DNA from: Crocinitomicaceae bacterium
GTDB taxonomy: Bacteria > Bacteroidota > Bacteroidia > Flavobacteriales_D > Crocinitomicaceae
Assembly: GCA_029254025.1 (NCBI GenBank)
Contig: JAQWYK010000029.1
Location: 1 to 44,548 of the forward strand
Length of the DNA stretch: 44,548 nt
Reading direction: 5' to 3'
This document shows, piece after piece, positions 1-9,399 of this stretch (the first letter of the stretch is position 1; every line of letters begins with the position of its first letter). Both the position numbers and the translations under genes were made by a program. Below the pieces are notes generated by a model. That model had not been told where the DNA came from, ran no database searches, and saw nothing but the letters and a program-made list of their open reading frames with translations.

Positions 1-2535
1 AGCATAATTCTGATCTACTTTGTTTAGTATGTTTATTTTTTGAGTTTGAATATCAGTATCATTAGAAGCGACGCTATTTTCTTGTTCAGCGATGAGCTGG
101 TTCAATTCTGTGCCCTTAGTTTGATCACTATTATTAATGTTTTCTTCATTTTTTTCATCTAAACTAGCTTCCGTGTTGTTATTGTTTGATAAATCAATAT
201 TTGATTGCTCTGCGTTAATTCTGGATTCAATGGATGAAATGTTTAATGAAACCGATTGCATGACTTCTTCAATAGATGTTCTTTTTTCATGAATAAACTC
301 ATCTTTCAAGGCTAATAGCACCTCTTGTTGATTGATTGCATCATTTAATTTATTCATCTTTTGTTCGATATATTTTGTTTCATTTCTTAAGTCGTACATC
401 TGGTTTTCTCGCACATCAATTTCTTGTTGTAACAGCTCGGCATCTTTGCGTTTGGCATTTGACAATTCACTCTTAAGTGAATCTAATTCTTTTTTTAGCC
501 TCTGATTTTCTTGAATTAATTCTAATTTCCTTTTACGAGTTTCGTCACTTTGTTTAATCTCTTCGTTGATTTCACTAATCATTTCAAATTGGGCATCAAT
601 AATTGTTCGTTGTTTTAATTCATCCTCGATAAAGGATTTATTATTAATTAACAGCTCCATGAATTCATATTCACTATTCTTGTTGATCTCAGAGAGTTTA
701 TTATTGAATTTATTTGCCTCATCTAATCGATTTTTTGTCGCTGAAATATCAGCTTCCATGAATTCTGCAATTACTTTTCCGCTTTGTATCAATTCAGCTT
801 GTTTTTTTGCTGATATCAATGCTTTTTGGGCACTGATTTTGTAATTCGCCCTTTTTTTATCATCGTCAGTCACTTCTGCCAACGCCTTCAATGAGTCTGA
901 TATTTTCAATAAAGACTCCATTTTGTTATTTGAAATAATAATACTCTCTAACGACTGAGATAATCGATTTTCACTTTTTGCTAGACGTAAAGTCAAATCA
1001 TCAACCTTGGATTGAGACATTTGTTGAATTTCTAATCTGCTGAACGATTCTAAATCTAAATCCTTCAGTATTTTATTTTGTTCATAAATACGATCTAAAG
1101 AGTCCAAATCAAAGTCATTATTATTGACCTTCATTTCAGATTTCTTTTTTATGACTTCTGACAATATAGCAATTGGATCATCAAACAGATCGTCGAACAA
1201 GTTTTCAATAATGAGTAATTCATTACCCTCCTTTATTGTCTCTGTAATTTTTTGTTTGAAAGGTCTGAATTCTGTTGTGAGGGGTACATCAATCACTTGT
1301 TTATACTCTACGTCTTTTCCTTCTAACTTCAACACAAACAAATACTTACCTCCTTTTGGTAAGTTTATGAGGTAATCTCCTTGCTGGCTAGTTGAGAAAT
1401 TTCCAATATGTTCAGTGGTTCTTTCACTGTATACTGAAATGGATAATCCTTTATTTTCTGGATTAATTGTAGATTGAAAAGTTCCACTAATAATAGCCAT
1501 TTGTACAGGCATTCTTTCAACTCGAACATGATAAACATTCACTTTTCCTGCCTCACAGTCTCTTTGTGAAGCAAAATAAGCGAAGCGATCAAGGCTATCA
1601 ATTATGTAGAGTATATCGTCGTCTGCAGAAGATATCGCGAAGTCCATATTTTCTGTATCTACAAAAGTATTATTATCCTCATCATATTTGCTTCTAAAAA
1701 CATCGTATCCTCCCATTGAGTTATGACCTTTTGAACAGAAATAAAGATATTCACCACCTGGATGCATGTAAGGAAAGTCTTCATCAAAATCAGTATTTAC
1801 TTCTCCTAATACCTTTAAGGGTAGGGACCATGTCTTATCTGGAAGCCGCTTACGCATATAAATATCTTTACCGGAATACTCAGAATCTCCATAACTCGAA
1901 TAAAATATTTGATCTGAATTTGCCGGAAAATGAATCAATGGAAGATGGTTATTTTTCTTATCTGCTTTTGATTGAAATTCTGCCGTAACGATTAGTTCAC
2001 CACCAATATCTGATAAATCATAAATTCTGAAGAATTCACTTAACACAATTTCTTGTTTTTTTAAGACTAACGTTTCTGAAAGATTTTCAAGCAGAATTTG
2101 TCCGTTTTTACACATTTCGATTTGACGATTCACATTCAATTTTTCAATAGCTCGTGAACCTGCAAGTTGCTTGTATTTATCAAAGTAAAAAATAGCTTTG
2201 CGGAACTGATAGGTTAAGTGATAGGCTTTACCTAAATAATAATAAGCTTCATCTTCAACTTCTCCAGTATTAATTGCAAAGTTCAAGTATTTGAAGGCAA
2301 TATCTTTTCTTTTCGAACTAACAAGCAGACATGTACCGTAGCGATAATTGTAATTCGGATTTTTAGGTTGGAGTGATAAAAGTCTTAAATACAATGGTGT
2401 AGCCTCAAGAAACTCTTCATTTGCGAAGTGGGATAGCGCCTTTTTCTCAATTTCTTCAATGGTTTCTTGAGCATGGGATATAAACCCTATAAGAAATAGA
2501 AAAAAAATAACTATATGTAGTCTTACAAAACTCAA
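1..2535 (-). CDS. TPR / PD40 propeller / coiled-coil exported protein (C-terminus cut by window edge)
   Basis: An open frame of 845 codons runs off the left edge. It has no ATG near its beginning; the only plausible start is TTG at 2535, which gives a signal peptide (hydrophobic core IVIFFLFLIGF, then SHAQ). Residues about 20-120 look like TPR helices. A PD40-type propeller motif (SKGHNSMGGYDVF) lies near residue 270. A carboxypeptidase-regulatory-like beta domain (ISGTF...GDYLINLPKGG) spans about 345-420. A long Lys/Glu-rich coiled coil covers about 480-770, followed by an Asn/Asp-rich stretch. Proteins with TPR, PD40 and this beta domain (PorE-like) usually sit in the periplasm or outer membrane, often with a C-terminal OmpA domain; none is visible before the edge. 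It lies 35 bp after plsY and is probably the last gene seen of the operon. The exact function is unknown. Confidence 0.75.
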   Translation of the reverse strand, partial: MSFVRLHIVIFFLFLIGFISHAQETIEEIEKKALSHFANEEFLEATPLYLRLLSLQPKNPNYNYRYGTCLLVSSKRKDIAFKYLNFAINTGEVEDEAYYYLGKAYHLTYQFRKAIFYFDKYKQLAGSRAIEKLNVNRQIEMCKNGQILLENLSETLVLKKQEIVLSEFFRIYDLSDIGGELIVTAEFQSKADKKNNHLPLIHFPANSDQIFYSSYGDSEYSGKDIYMRKRLPDKTWSLPLKVLGEVNTDFDEDFPYMHPGGEYLYFCSKGHNSMGGYDVFRSKYDEDNNTFVDTENMDFAISSADDDILYIIDSLDRFAYFASQRDCEAGKVNVYHVRVERMPVQMAIISGTFQSTINPENKGLSISVYSERTTEHIGNFSTSQQGDYLINLPKGGKYLFVLKLEGKDVEYKQVIDVPLTTEFRPFKQKITETIKEGNELLIIENLFDDLFDDPIAILSEVIKKKSEMKVNNNDFDLDSLDRIYEQNKILKDLDLESFSRLEIQQMSQSKVDDLTLRLAKSENRLSQSLESIIISNNKMESLLKISDSLKALAEVTDDDKKRANYKISAQKALISAKKQAELIQSGKVIAEFMEADISATKNRLDEANKFNNKLSEINKNSEYEFMELLINNKSFIEDELKQRTIIDAQFEMISEINEEIKQSDETRKRKLELIQENQRLKKELDSLKSELSNAKRKDAELLQQEIDVRENQMYDLRNETKYIEQKMNKLNDAINQQEVLLALKDEFIHEKRTSIEEVMQSVSLNISSIESRINAEQSNIDLSNNNNTEASLDEKNEENINNSDQTKGTELNQLIAEQENSVASNDTDIQTQKINILNKVDQNYA

Positions 2536-2570
2536 TACACTGATAAGAATTCACAAAGTTGTAAATACGG

Positions 2571-3191
2571 CTATTTCTTAAAAAGGTTCATTTTGTTTTC
2601 CTCTCCTTTCATCAATCGTTTGATATTTTTATGATGAGCAATAATAACAGCAAATGAAAGTAAAACAGAAAAAACGCTTAGGTATGTATTATTGTTATCG
2701 AATAGGAGATGAACTAAAATTGGAAAACTTAATGATGCTGCAATTGCCGCGAGTGATACAAAATTTGAAATAATGAAAAAAGCTAAAAAAATAAGGATAC
2801 AAATAGAAGCCGCTTGAGGATGAATTCCTAGGATTATTCCCAGTGATGTTGCCACCCCTTTTCCGCCCTTAAATTTCGCAAATAAAGGAAAAATATGACC
2901 AGCGACAGCAATAATTCCACATGTTAATTGAATATTTATCAAAGCATCACTTCTCCAATCCGAATATCCTGAAATAAATGGAATGAGCACAGCTACTAAA
3001 CCTTTAACAATATCAATAGAGAGAACTATAATACCAGCTCTTTTACCTAAAACACGAAAAGTGTTAGTTGCACCAGCGTTCTTACTTCCTTGCTCACGGA
3101 TGTCTATTCCAAATTTTGATTTTCCAATCCAAACTGCAGTGGGAATAGATCCAAGAAAGTATGCGATTATGATATACAAAGATATTTCCAT
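2571..3191 (-). CDS. plsY: Acyl-phosphate:glycerol-3-phosphate acyltransferase PlsY
   Basis: PlsY is the inner-membrane enzyme that transfers an acyl group from acyl-phosphate to glycerol-3-phosphate, the first committed step of phospholipid synthesis. The 206-residue protein has the family layout of several hydrophobic segments and its signature loops: YFLGSIPTA at the N-terminus, GSKNAGATN at about residues 36-43, and KFKGGKGVAT near the middle. Length is normal for the family. The ATG at 3191 lies 5 bp after the stop of the 1,536-residue exported protein, so the two are very likely co-transcribed. The linkage places phospholipid synthesis next to cell-envelope proteins. Confidence 0.96.
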   Translation of the reverse strand: MEISLYIIIAYFLGSIPTAVWIGKSKFGIDIREQGSKNAGATNTFRVLGKRAGIIVLSIDIVKGLVAVLIPFISGYSDWRSDALINIQLTCGIIAVAGHIFPLFAKFKGGKGVATSLGIILGIHPQAASICILIFLAFFIISNFVSLAAIAASLSFPILVHLLFDNNNTYLSVFSVLLSFAVIIAHHKNIKRLMKGEENKMNLFKK

Positions 3192-3196
3192 AAGTA

Positions 3197-6100
3197 TTAC
3201 TCAAAAATTCGTAAGAATTGGCTTTTGTATGTTGAGCTTTGTGTTGTTTGATACATGAATTTTTTGTCTTTCCGTTTGTCTGCTTTTAAAGCATTTATGC
3301 CCTCGTTTAATTCTTCATCATTCGAAAGGATACTCATAATACCAGTTTTTCTATTGTCGTAATCAAAGAAATATACCGAGCTTCCTGGAAGATCTATCAA
3401 CAATCCAAACCGATCAGGCATAATTGTTCGTTGTTCAAAAAAGGCTTTCAGAGGAACATATTTCATTACTGGCTCACCATAGAAATTAACAATGGCCGCC
3501 TTTTCTGAGGAAGTTCTGATTCCTTTTATATTATCATCATCTGTGAATGAAGAAATACGAAGTCCAGTAAATACGATGGATGACTCAAAACTTTTAGGTA
3601 CTTTTTTAATTTCCTTTCTTAATGTATAATCGGATTTGATTTTATCTGCCGTCTCACGATTTTCCCATTCCACAATAGATTGCTCTAATGTAGTAGAGTT
3701 GAAGTCAACATCCTTAAGATCTTCTAACTGATAAATCTTTTTTCCGACGTTTTCAAAAAGTTTGACGTCCATAGGAGCTTTAATCTTCAGGGTAAGGTTC
3801 ATACTTGTCTCTCCGGTGGATTGGTTGTAATTTACGACTCCTACAGCTTCGCTTTCTAAATTTCCATAGTCCATACCTAGATTGACTCTACCATCTCCAT
3901 TTAGTGAGCAAGACTCAGTATGCAGAGCAATGTAGTTTCCTTTTTCACCTCGATTAATCAATTTGTCTTTGTTTCCGATCTGATATTCTTTGGATATCTT
4001 ATTGTATTGTAGCCATCCAGAGGCTGTAATTACAACTGGATCATTAGGTTCTTCAATGCCAGATAAAAAAGTAGGATAAAGAGTAACTTTATCCAAATCC
4101 TGTGAATTTCTCCAGAGTATACCGGCAGAGATAAAATTACCTTCTAAATCTTTCATTTCTTTCATTACGGGAATTTGAATATTCTTCGGGTTTAAATAGG
4201 AAGAGAAGGCCATCCAATTTTTTTCAAACTTTTCGCAGCTATGATTGATTCGGGTTGCTCCTGTATATCTCAGGTATGGCTCTGATGCAATTAATTTTAT
4301 ATCCCCGTAATAGTCAAATGCCGAACTTAATTTAAAATTTTCATCTTGGTTAACTTTTCCTAATCCTATTGTCTGAAGGGTGGAGTCAAGATAAATCCTC
4401 GTTAAATCGAAATAGTAAATATTACTATCAACATCGATGTATTTATACCTACCACTCGCCTCATACTTTTCTCTTGTTTCTATACTTGCTTGAACATCAG
4501 TAATTTCATGATATTTTGTGATATAGTTCGAAATTATCTTTGCTTTAAATAATGTATCCATCACACCTTTTTCACGAATTACAATCTTCATTGAATCAGG
4601 GAATATTCGGGAGTCAGCAATTTGTACAAATCTAGTTTCATAGCAATATATTGACTTGTCCTCCACACTGTAACGGGCATTTCCTGATCGAAAATTTAAA
4701 GAATCTCTTTTCGGGTCAACGGAGAAAAAGTTCGATTCCACAATATCCATGTCGCTATCAATATTAACATTGTCATCGGGCGACTTGAGCTCTAGTTCAT
4801 CATTATCTAACAACCATTGAAACATATCTATTTTACATATGTAACTATTCATTGGGAATTTGGCTATAGATCCGTCCGAATTCGATTCGAAATTACCTAT
4901 TCGGTCCTTGAAAGAAACATTACTGACGACATTATCAGCTTGAAAAGCAAATTCTTCTTGTGTCAAATCACCCGGTTCTCTATATTTGTTCTTCAACTTA
5001 AAGTAGGAGGTGTCCGAAAGTATATTCCATCGCGTGTAAGAATATTTTTTAGAAAAAAGACTTGCATGACTAAAATTCATGAATCCATTTCCAGTTAATC
5101 CTTTATTGTCTATAGTTGCAGTTCCTTGAAGGTTTGCTTCTTGATTGAAAAAGTAGATAAGTTCTTTACTTGATTTCACATTTAATTTACCCTTTCTAGG
5201 CAAGTATGTAAGGTAGACATCTTCACCAACTACATCTGGATATTCAACTCCAATGTCTTGAGGTGAATTGGTGAACTTAGCATAGCCGAATGTAGAATCA
5301 GGAAGAAATGTAAATAGACCTTTTGACGAAGATGTGGAGGTAATAAATTTTAAATCCCCAGACCCTTGTAAACCATTATTTGACAATATTATTTTGTTAA
5401 AGAATTTACCTCCATTATCATAAAAATCATAGCCCGACTCTGGGATATCCTTTGTTAGCCCAAGCGAGTAGTCGTTCATGAGTCGAATTGAATCTTGAAA
5501 TTTTGGAAAAATTCCTCCAGATACTAAAGCGCCACCAAAGCGTAAAGTTCTCTCATTGAATGCATGTAGACTATCTAATTCGAAAGGGTTTATTTCAAAA
5601 TAAAATCGTGTTGAATCATAGGCGCCTAAATAAAGTTTTTTATAATTATAAAAAACTTTTGTTTTTTCTTTTGAGCTTAGGAGTGGGTATATATCGAATG
5701 ATTCACCTTTCTTATTTCCTGATCTATTGTCTTTATGGTCAACGAATAATTCACCTTTGAGACCATACAAACTAGAAGAAATCAATATTGGAGTACCCCC
5801 ATCTTCTTTTCTTAATGGATTTGCTCGAAAGAATGCGATATCAGATTCAATAATACTAAATTTGTTATCTTCATAATAATAATTACCATCATTCACTCGT
5901 ATTTCCCATTTGCCTGAGTTAATCCATCCATCAAAAACGAAATCTCGATTTTGTTTCACTAAAATTCTGGAATTATCAGGAAAAATCATAGTGTTTTTCG
6001 AGAATGAAATTGGAACAACATCTACAGCATCTACAACAAGATTAAAGTTGCTCAAATCCAAGGTTCCAAAGGATTTCAATTTAGAACGGTCTTGATTTCT

Positions 6101-7807
6101 TTTAAGCATCCGTTCTTTGTACGCTCTTAAATCTTTATCAGCTTTTAATTGATCTGGGGAGATACCATCTAGATATATTGGTATTAAATTAGCCGAAAAG
6201 GATATGTAGTCAAAATCTTTCTTTCCTGAATTAGCTTCGACAAAACGAATTAGTTTGTCAGTAATAATAACAATTTGCTTTTCAGAATCATAGGTAATAA
6301 AACCTAGTGATGCGAGTTCAATTAGTTTAAAACTGCATTCTTCGATGGTTTTACCAATTGCAGTCGCAGCCTCGCCTGATGTTATTGTATATTTATCATA
6401 TTTATAACAATATTTGTATAGGGCAGCTAAAGGGTTTACCTTTTCCAATGCTTGTTGCTTTTGATAAAGTTCAACATTATAATAATCGAATGACTCAAAT
6501 CGGGCAGATCGTTTCTGCTCTGAGGTCGAAAAATTATAAGTTAGGTCAAGAATATTTTCTTTGGGTTTCCAGATTATTTTTTCAACATACATTTCAAGCT
6601 TATGGTATGTATTTATAAAAGGAGCACTTGAAATTCCAGAATTTCCTCTAGTCAATTCTAATTCCTTTCGATCCCTGAAAAATATAAAGTTCAAGCCTAA
6701 ATGAGTTATGGAGTCTTCTTTTCCGATATAAATAGTTGTTTTTGCCCTATCTGTAAGTAATTGTTTTTCACTGACTCTAACCACATTTGATGCTGATTTT
6801 AAAAATAAGTCACCGTTTTGGTAGAATCGAAGCGTTGCAGGGTTTGATTCAGAACCGATTCCGACAAATTCAGAACCTTGCATTGAAAAGCCTCCGAAAT
6901 AATCAACGTCTTCAATTAGATTTTTGATTTCATACACTTCTTGAAAAGAGACAAACTGAGGAAAGTTTAATTGTTTATCCTCGTTAAAATTGCCTTTCAT
7001 TGATCGGTCTACAATTTTACCAATTGCAATGGAATTGATAAACGGGGAGTGCATCATTGCTGTATCACAAGTTAAAACAGTTCCCCTTACAGAGACCATA
7101 AACGATTTTAATTCTGCAAAATGTAAACTAGGGTCTAATCCAACCTTCTCCCATGATATTGTACCACCTTCTCCGAAAAATCGTCCTTTTATAATGTCAA
7201 AATAACCGGAAGTATTCTTTACTACAATACTGTCCGAAAAGTTAATATTTTCGCTATTTTTCCCTCGATTAATTATACGACAAGCGAGTTTTCCATCGGT
7301 TAGGATTAATTTAATTTCATCTTCGTATTGGAAATTATATCCCCCGCCATTGAAGTGCCAATTGTAGTTTGAATTACTTCCAATAATTCGATTCTTCAAG
7401 AAATTTTCTGAAATAGAAATGAAGTCTTTAAATTTTTTTGTGTTTTTACCTTCAAGTAATTCTATTAATGCATCGTGCCATGCTTCAAAACTTTCTTTAC
7501 TTTGATTGTCTCGAAGTAAACTGTAAGCGGAAAAAACATAGCCATATAATAGTGGATAAGGAGTCAGGCGTTTTTCAAGAATTCTATTTGCAGTAGATAC
7601 GATTTTCGAAAAATCAGAGTCACTTAATTTTGAAGAAATAAATATGGCAGGAAGATCGTTTTGTGTGAATTCTTTCAAATCAAAACTGGTACTCTCTTTC
7701 ATGAGTTTATCAAATTCTTTAACGAATTTTTCTCGATCACCAGATAAAACTTGTGAGAAACTTGAGAAGCCAATTAGCAATGTAATAAGTAGTATTATGT
7801 TTCGCAT
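3197..7807 (-). CDS. Very large exported protein of unknown function (1,536 aa)
   Basis: I do not recognise the family. The protein starts with a clean signal peptide (IILLITLLIGFSSFSQ), so it is exported by Sec. No later transmembrane segment, lipobox or type IX sorting domain is apparent. Most of the chain alternates short hydrophobic and polar residues with many Gly, Asp, Ser and Tyr, as in beta-rich proteins. Two stretches resemble each other: near residue 806 (NGLQGSGDLKF) and near residue 899 (KGLTGNGFMNF), each followed by a Ser/Lys-rich strand and a DS(T)F/Y segment. A third, weaker copy (YLRYTGATRINHSC) lies near 1,180. The helical N-terminal 110 residues differ from the rest. It sits 3 bp after prmA and 5 bp before plsY. 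A structural or assembly role in the envelope is inference only. Confidence 0.9.
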   Translation of the reverse strand: MRNIILLITLLIGFSSFSQVLSGDREKFVKEFDKLMKESTSFDLKEFTQNDLPAIFISSKLSDSDFSKIVSTANRILEKRLTPYPLLYGYVFSAYSLLRDNQSKESFEAWHDALIELLEGKNTKKFKDFISISENFLKNRIIGSNSNYNWHFNGGGYNFQYEDEIKLILTDGKLACRIINRGKNSENINFSDSIVVKNTSGYFDIIKGRFFGEGGTISWEKVGLDPSLHFAELKSFMVSVRGTVLTCDTAMMHSPFINSIAIGKIVDRSMKGNFNEDKQLNFPQFVSFQEVYEIKNLIEDVDYFGGFSMQGSEFVGIGSESNPATLRFYQNGDLFLKSASNVVRVSEKQLLTDRAKTTIYIGKEDSITHLGLNFIFFRDRKELELTRGNSGISSAPFINTYHKLEMYVEKIIWKPKENILDLTYNFSTSEQKRSARFESFDYYNVELYQKQQALEKVNPLAALYKYCYKYDKYTITSGEAATAIGKTIEECSFKLIELASLGFITYDSEKQIVIITDKLIRFVEANSGKKDFDYISFSANLIPIYLDGISPDQLKADKDLRAYKERMLKRNQDRSKLKSFGTLDLSNFNLVVDAVDVVPISFSKNTMIFPDNSRILVKQNRDFVFDGWINSGKWEIRVNDGNYYYEDNKFSIIESDIAFFRANPLRKEDGGTPILISSSLYGLKGELFVDHKDNRSGNKKGESFDIYPLLSSKEKTKVFYNYKKLYLGAYDSTRFYFEINPFELDSLHAFNERTLRFGGALVSGGIFPKFQDSIRLMNDYSLGLTKDIPESGYDFYDNGGKFFNKIILSNNGLQGSGDLKFITSTSSSKGLFTFLPDSTFGYAKFTNSPQDIGVEYPDVVGEDVYLTYLPRKGKLNVKSSKELIYFFNQEANLQGTATIDNKGLTGNGFMNFSHASLFSKKYSYTRWNILSDTSYFKLKNKYREPGDLTQEEFAFQADNVVSNVSFKDRIGNFESNSDGSIAKFPMNSYICKIDMFQWLLDNDELELKSPDDNVNIDSDMDIVESNFFSVDPKRDSLNFRSGNARYSVEDKSIYCYETRFVQIADSRIFPDSMKIVIREKGVMDTLFKAKIISNYITKYHEITDVQASIETREKYEASGRYKYIDVDSNIYYFDLTRIYLDSTLQTIGLGKVNQDENFKLSSAFDYYGDIKLIASEPYLRYTGATRINHSCEKFEKNWMAFSSYLNPKNIQIPVMKEMKDLEGNFISAGILWRNSQDLDKVTLYPTFLSGIEEPNDPVVITASGWLQYNKISKEYQIGNKDKLINRGEKGNYIALHTESCSLNGDGRVNLGMDYGNLESEAVGVVNYNQSTGETSMNLTLKIKAPMDVKLFENVGKKIYQLEDLKDVDFNSTTLEQSIVEWENRETADKIKSDYTLRKEIKKVPKSFESSIVFTGLRISSFTDDDNIKGIRTSSEKAAIVNFYGEPVMKYVPLKAFFEQRTIMPDRFGLLIDLPGSSVYFFDYDNRKTGIMSILSNDEELNEGINALKADKRKDKKFMYQTTQSSTYKSQFLRIFE

Positions 7808-7810
7808 TGT

Positions 7811-8647
7811 TTAAAGTTTTATGAGTTTAAGCACGGCCCATTCTTCCTTGTTAAATGTGGCTTCATGACGGAACCCTGCGTGTTCTGCTGCATCAATAAG
7901 TTCTTTGGTATCTGTCACAAAAAATCCACTGAGGTAGAGTTCTCCATCAGTTTTGGATCTTTCCGAATAATGCGGAAGGTGAATTTTTAGCACGTTTTTA
8001 TTAATATTTGCTATGATAATATCAAAATTTCGTTCAGTTACACAATCAATATCCCCTAGACGCATGTCTGCTGAAGGATATCCGTTTCGAGCGCAGTTTT
8101 CATGTGCGTTTTCTACGGCACCAGGCTCAATATCCGTGCCTATTACAATTTGAGCCCCTCGTTTGAGTGCCAGAATGGCAAGAACACCTGTTCCTGTTCC
8201 TGAGTCAAGGACCTGTAGTTGAGTAAAGTTTTTTTTACATAGAATACTCGCTAGTAACCAAGTTGTTTGGTGATGTCCTGTTCCAAATGACATTTGAGGC
8301 TGAATAATTACCTCCTCCTCGAATCCTGTTTGGCATTCGTGAAATGGTGCTCGAATAATTAGCTTGTCATCTATAGCAACGGGTTGAAAATCGGCTTCCC
8401 AGGTGGCATTCCAATTTTCTTCTAGAATTTCCTTTTTACTATAATTGACACTTACATCATTTGCTGTTAAGAGTTCGAGGATATAGATCAGTTTTCCTTC
8501 ATTGAATAAGGGTGCTTGAATGTAGGCCTGTAAACATCCGTCATTTTCAGTAAAACTTTCAAAGTCAATATCGGACAATTGAGCGAGTGCAATTTCTGTC
8601 CAAGGTTCTTTTGGGTTAATATCTAATGTGAGCTCGATGTAATTCAT
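7811..8647 (-). CDS. prmA: Ribosomal protein L11 methyltransferase PrmA
   Basis: PrmA methylates lysines and the N-terminus of ribosomal protein L11 in the cytoplasm, using S-adenosylmethionine. The 278-residue protein has a short N-terminal substrate-recognition domain and a class I methyltransferase fold: MSFGTGHHQTT at about residue 120, the SAM-binding loop LDSGTGTGVLAI, the acidic ribose-binding GTDIEPGAVENA, and IIANINKNVL, the motif IV position that is NPPY/NI-like in this family. Its ATG overlaps the tpiA stop codon as ATGA (8644-8647), so translation is probably coupled. The next gene starts 3 bp after its stop. Confidence 0.95.
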   Translation of the reverse strand: MNYIELTLDINPKEPWTEIALAQLSDIDFESFTENDGCLQAYIQAPLFNEGKLIYILELLTANDVSVNYSKKEILEENWNATWEADFQPVAIDDKLIIRAPFHECQTGFEEEVIIQPQMSFGTGHHQTTWLLASILCKKNFTQLQVLDSGTGTGVLAILALKRGAQIVIGTDIEPGAVENAHENCARNGYPSADMRLGDIDCVTERNFDIIIANINKNVLKIHLPHYSERSKTDGELYLSGFFVTDTKELIDAAEHAGFRHEATFNKEEWAVLKLIKL

Positions 8648-9399
8648 GCAATCTTTTGTGCTTCTATGATGGCGCTGAAGTCAGCACATTGGAGGGAAGC
8701 GCCTCCAATCAAACCTCCATCAATGTTCGGTTGTGAAAATAAATCTTGTGCATTTGATGCTTTGCAACTTCCGCCATACAGAATAGAAGTGGAGACAGCA
8801 ACTTTCTCTGAATACTTCTTTTGTAGGAGCGAACGAATAAACGCATGCATTTCTTCTGCTTGCTCAGTGCTAGCAGTTTTTCCCGTACCGATTGCCCAAA
8901 CAGGTTCATAAGCGATTACAACCTGTTTGAATTGGGCTTCTGATAAATGAAATAAGCTATTGTTTAACTGTTTTTCAATCACGCTAAAATGAAGGTCTGC
9001 ATCTCTTTCTTCCAAGTGTTCACCACAACAGAAATAAATTGTAAAACCGAGCTCGACGGCTTTTGAAACCTTCTTTTTAAGAAGAAGATCTGTTTCGTGA
9101 AAAAGATCTCGTCGCTCAGAGTGCCCTATGAGCACGTGTTTTACCTCCAACTCGCGGAGTTGCTTAAAACTGACTTCACCTGTAAAAGCTCCGCTGTCTT
9201 CGGAATAGCCATTTTGAGCACCAATAATGAGATGATCTCCATATGCTTCGATCAATGATTTTAGGTATATATTCGGCGAAAAGACCACAATTAGTTCTTC
9301 TACGTTCTTAGGCTGTTTTGCTAATTGATTAGCCAGGTTGTTGGCTTCTTCCCACGATAGGTTCATTTTCCAGTTACCTGCAGTTATTTTTTCTCTCAT
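8644..9399 (-). CDS. tpiA: Triose-phosphate isomerase
   Basis: TpiA interconverts dihydroxyacetone phosphate and glyceraldehyde 3-phosphate in glycolysis and gluconeogenesis. With the start at 9399 the protein is 251 residues, the normal length, and begins MREKITAGNWKMNL. The active-site residues are all present: Asn9 and Lys11 in GNWKM, His93 in IGHSERR, Glu165 in AYEPVWAIGTGKT (the flexible loop), and the phosphate-binding LYGGS and GGLIGGASL near the end. An upstream ATG in frame (9435) would add 12 residues unlike the family and overlap the previous gene further, so I prefer 9399. That start forms an ATGA overlap with the stop of the DoxX-like gene. Confidence 0.96.
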   Translation of the reverse strand: MREKITAGNWKMNLSWEEANNLANQLAKQPKNVEELIVVFSPNIYLKSLIEAYGDHLIIGAQNGYSEDSGAFTGEVSFKQLRELEVKHVLIGHSERRDLFHETDLLLKKKVSKAVELGFTIYFCCGEHLEERDADLHFSVIEKQLNNSLFHLSEAQFKQVVIAYEPVWAIGTGKTASTEQAEEMHAFIRSLLQKKYSEKVAVSTSILYGGSCKASNAQDLFSQPNIDGGLIGGASLQCADFSAIIEAQKIA

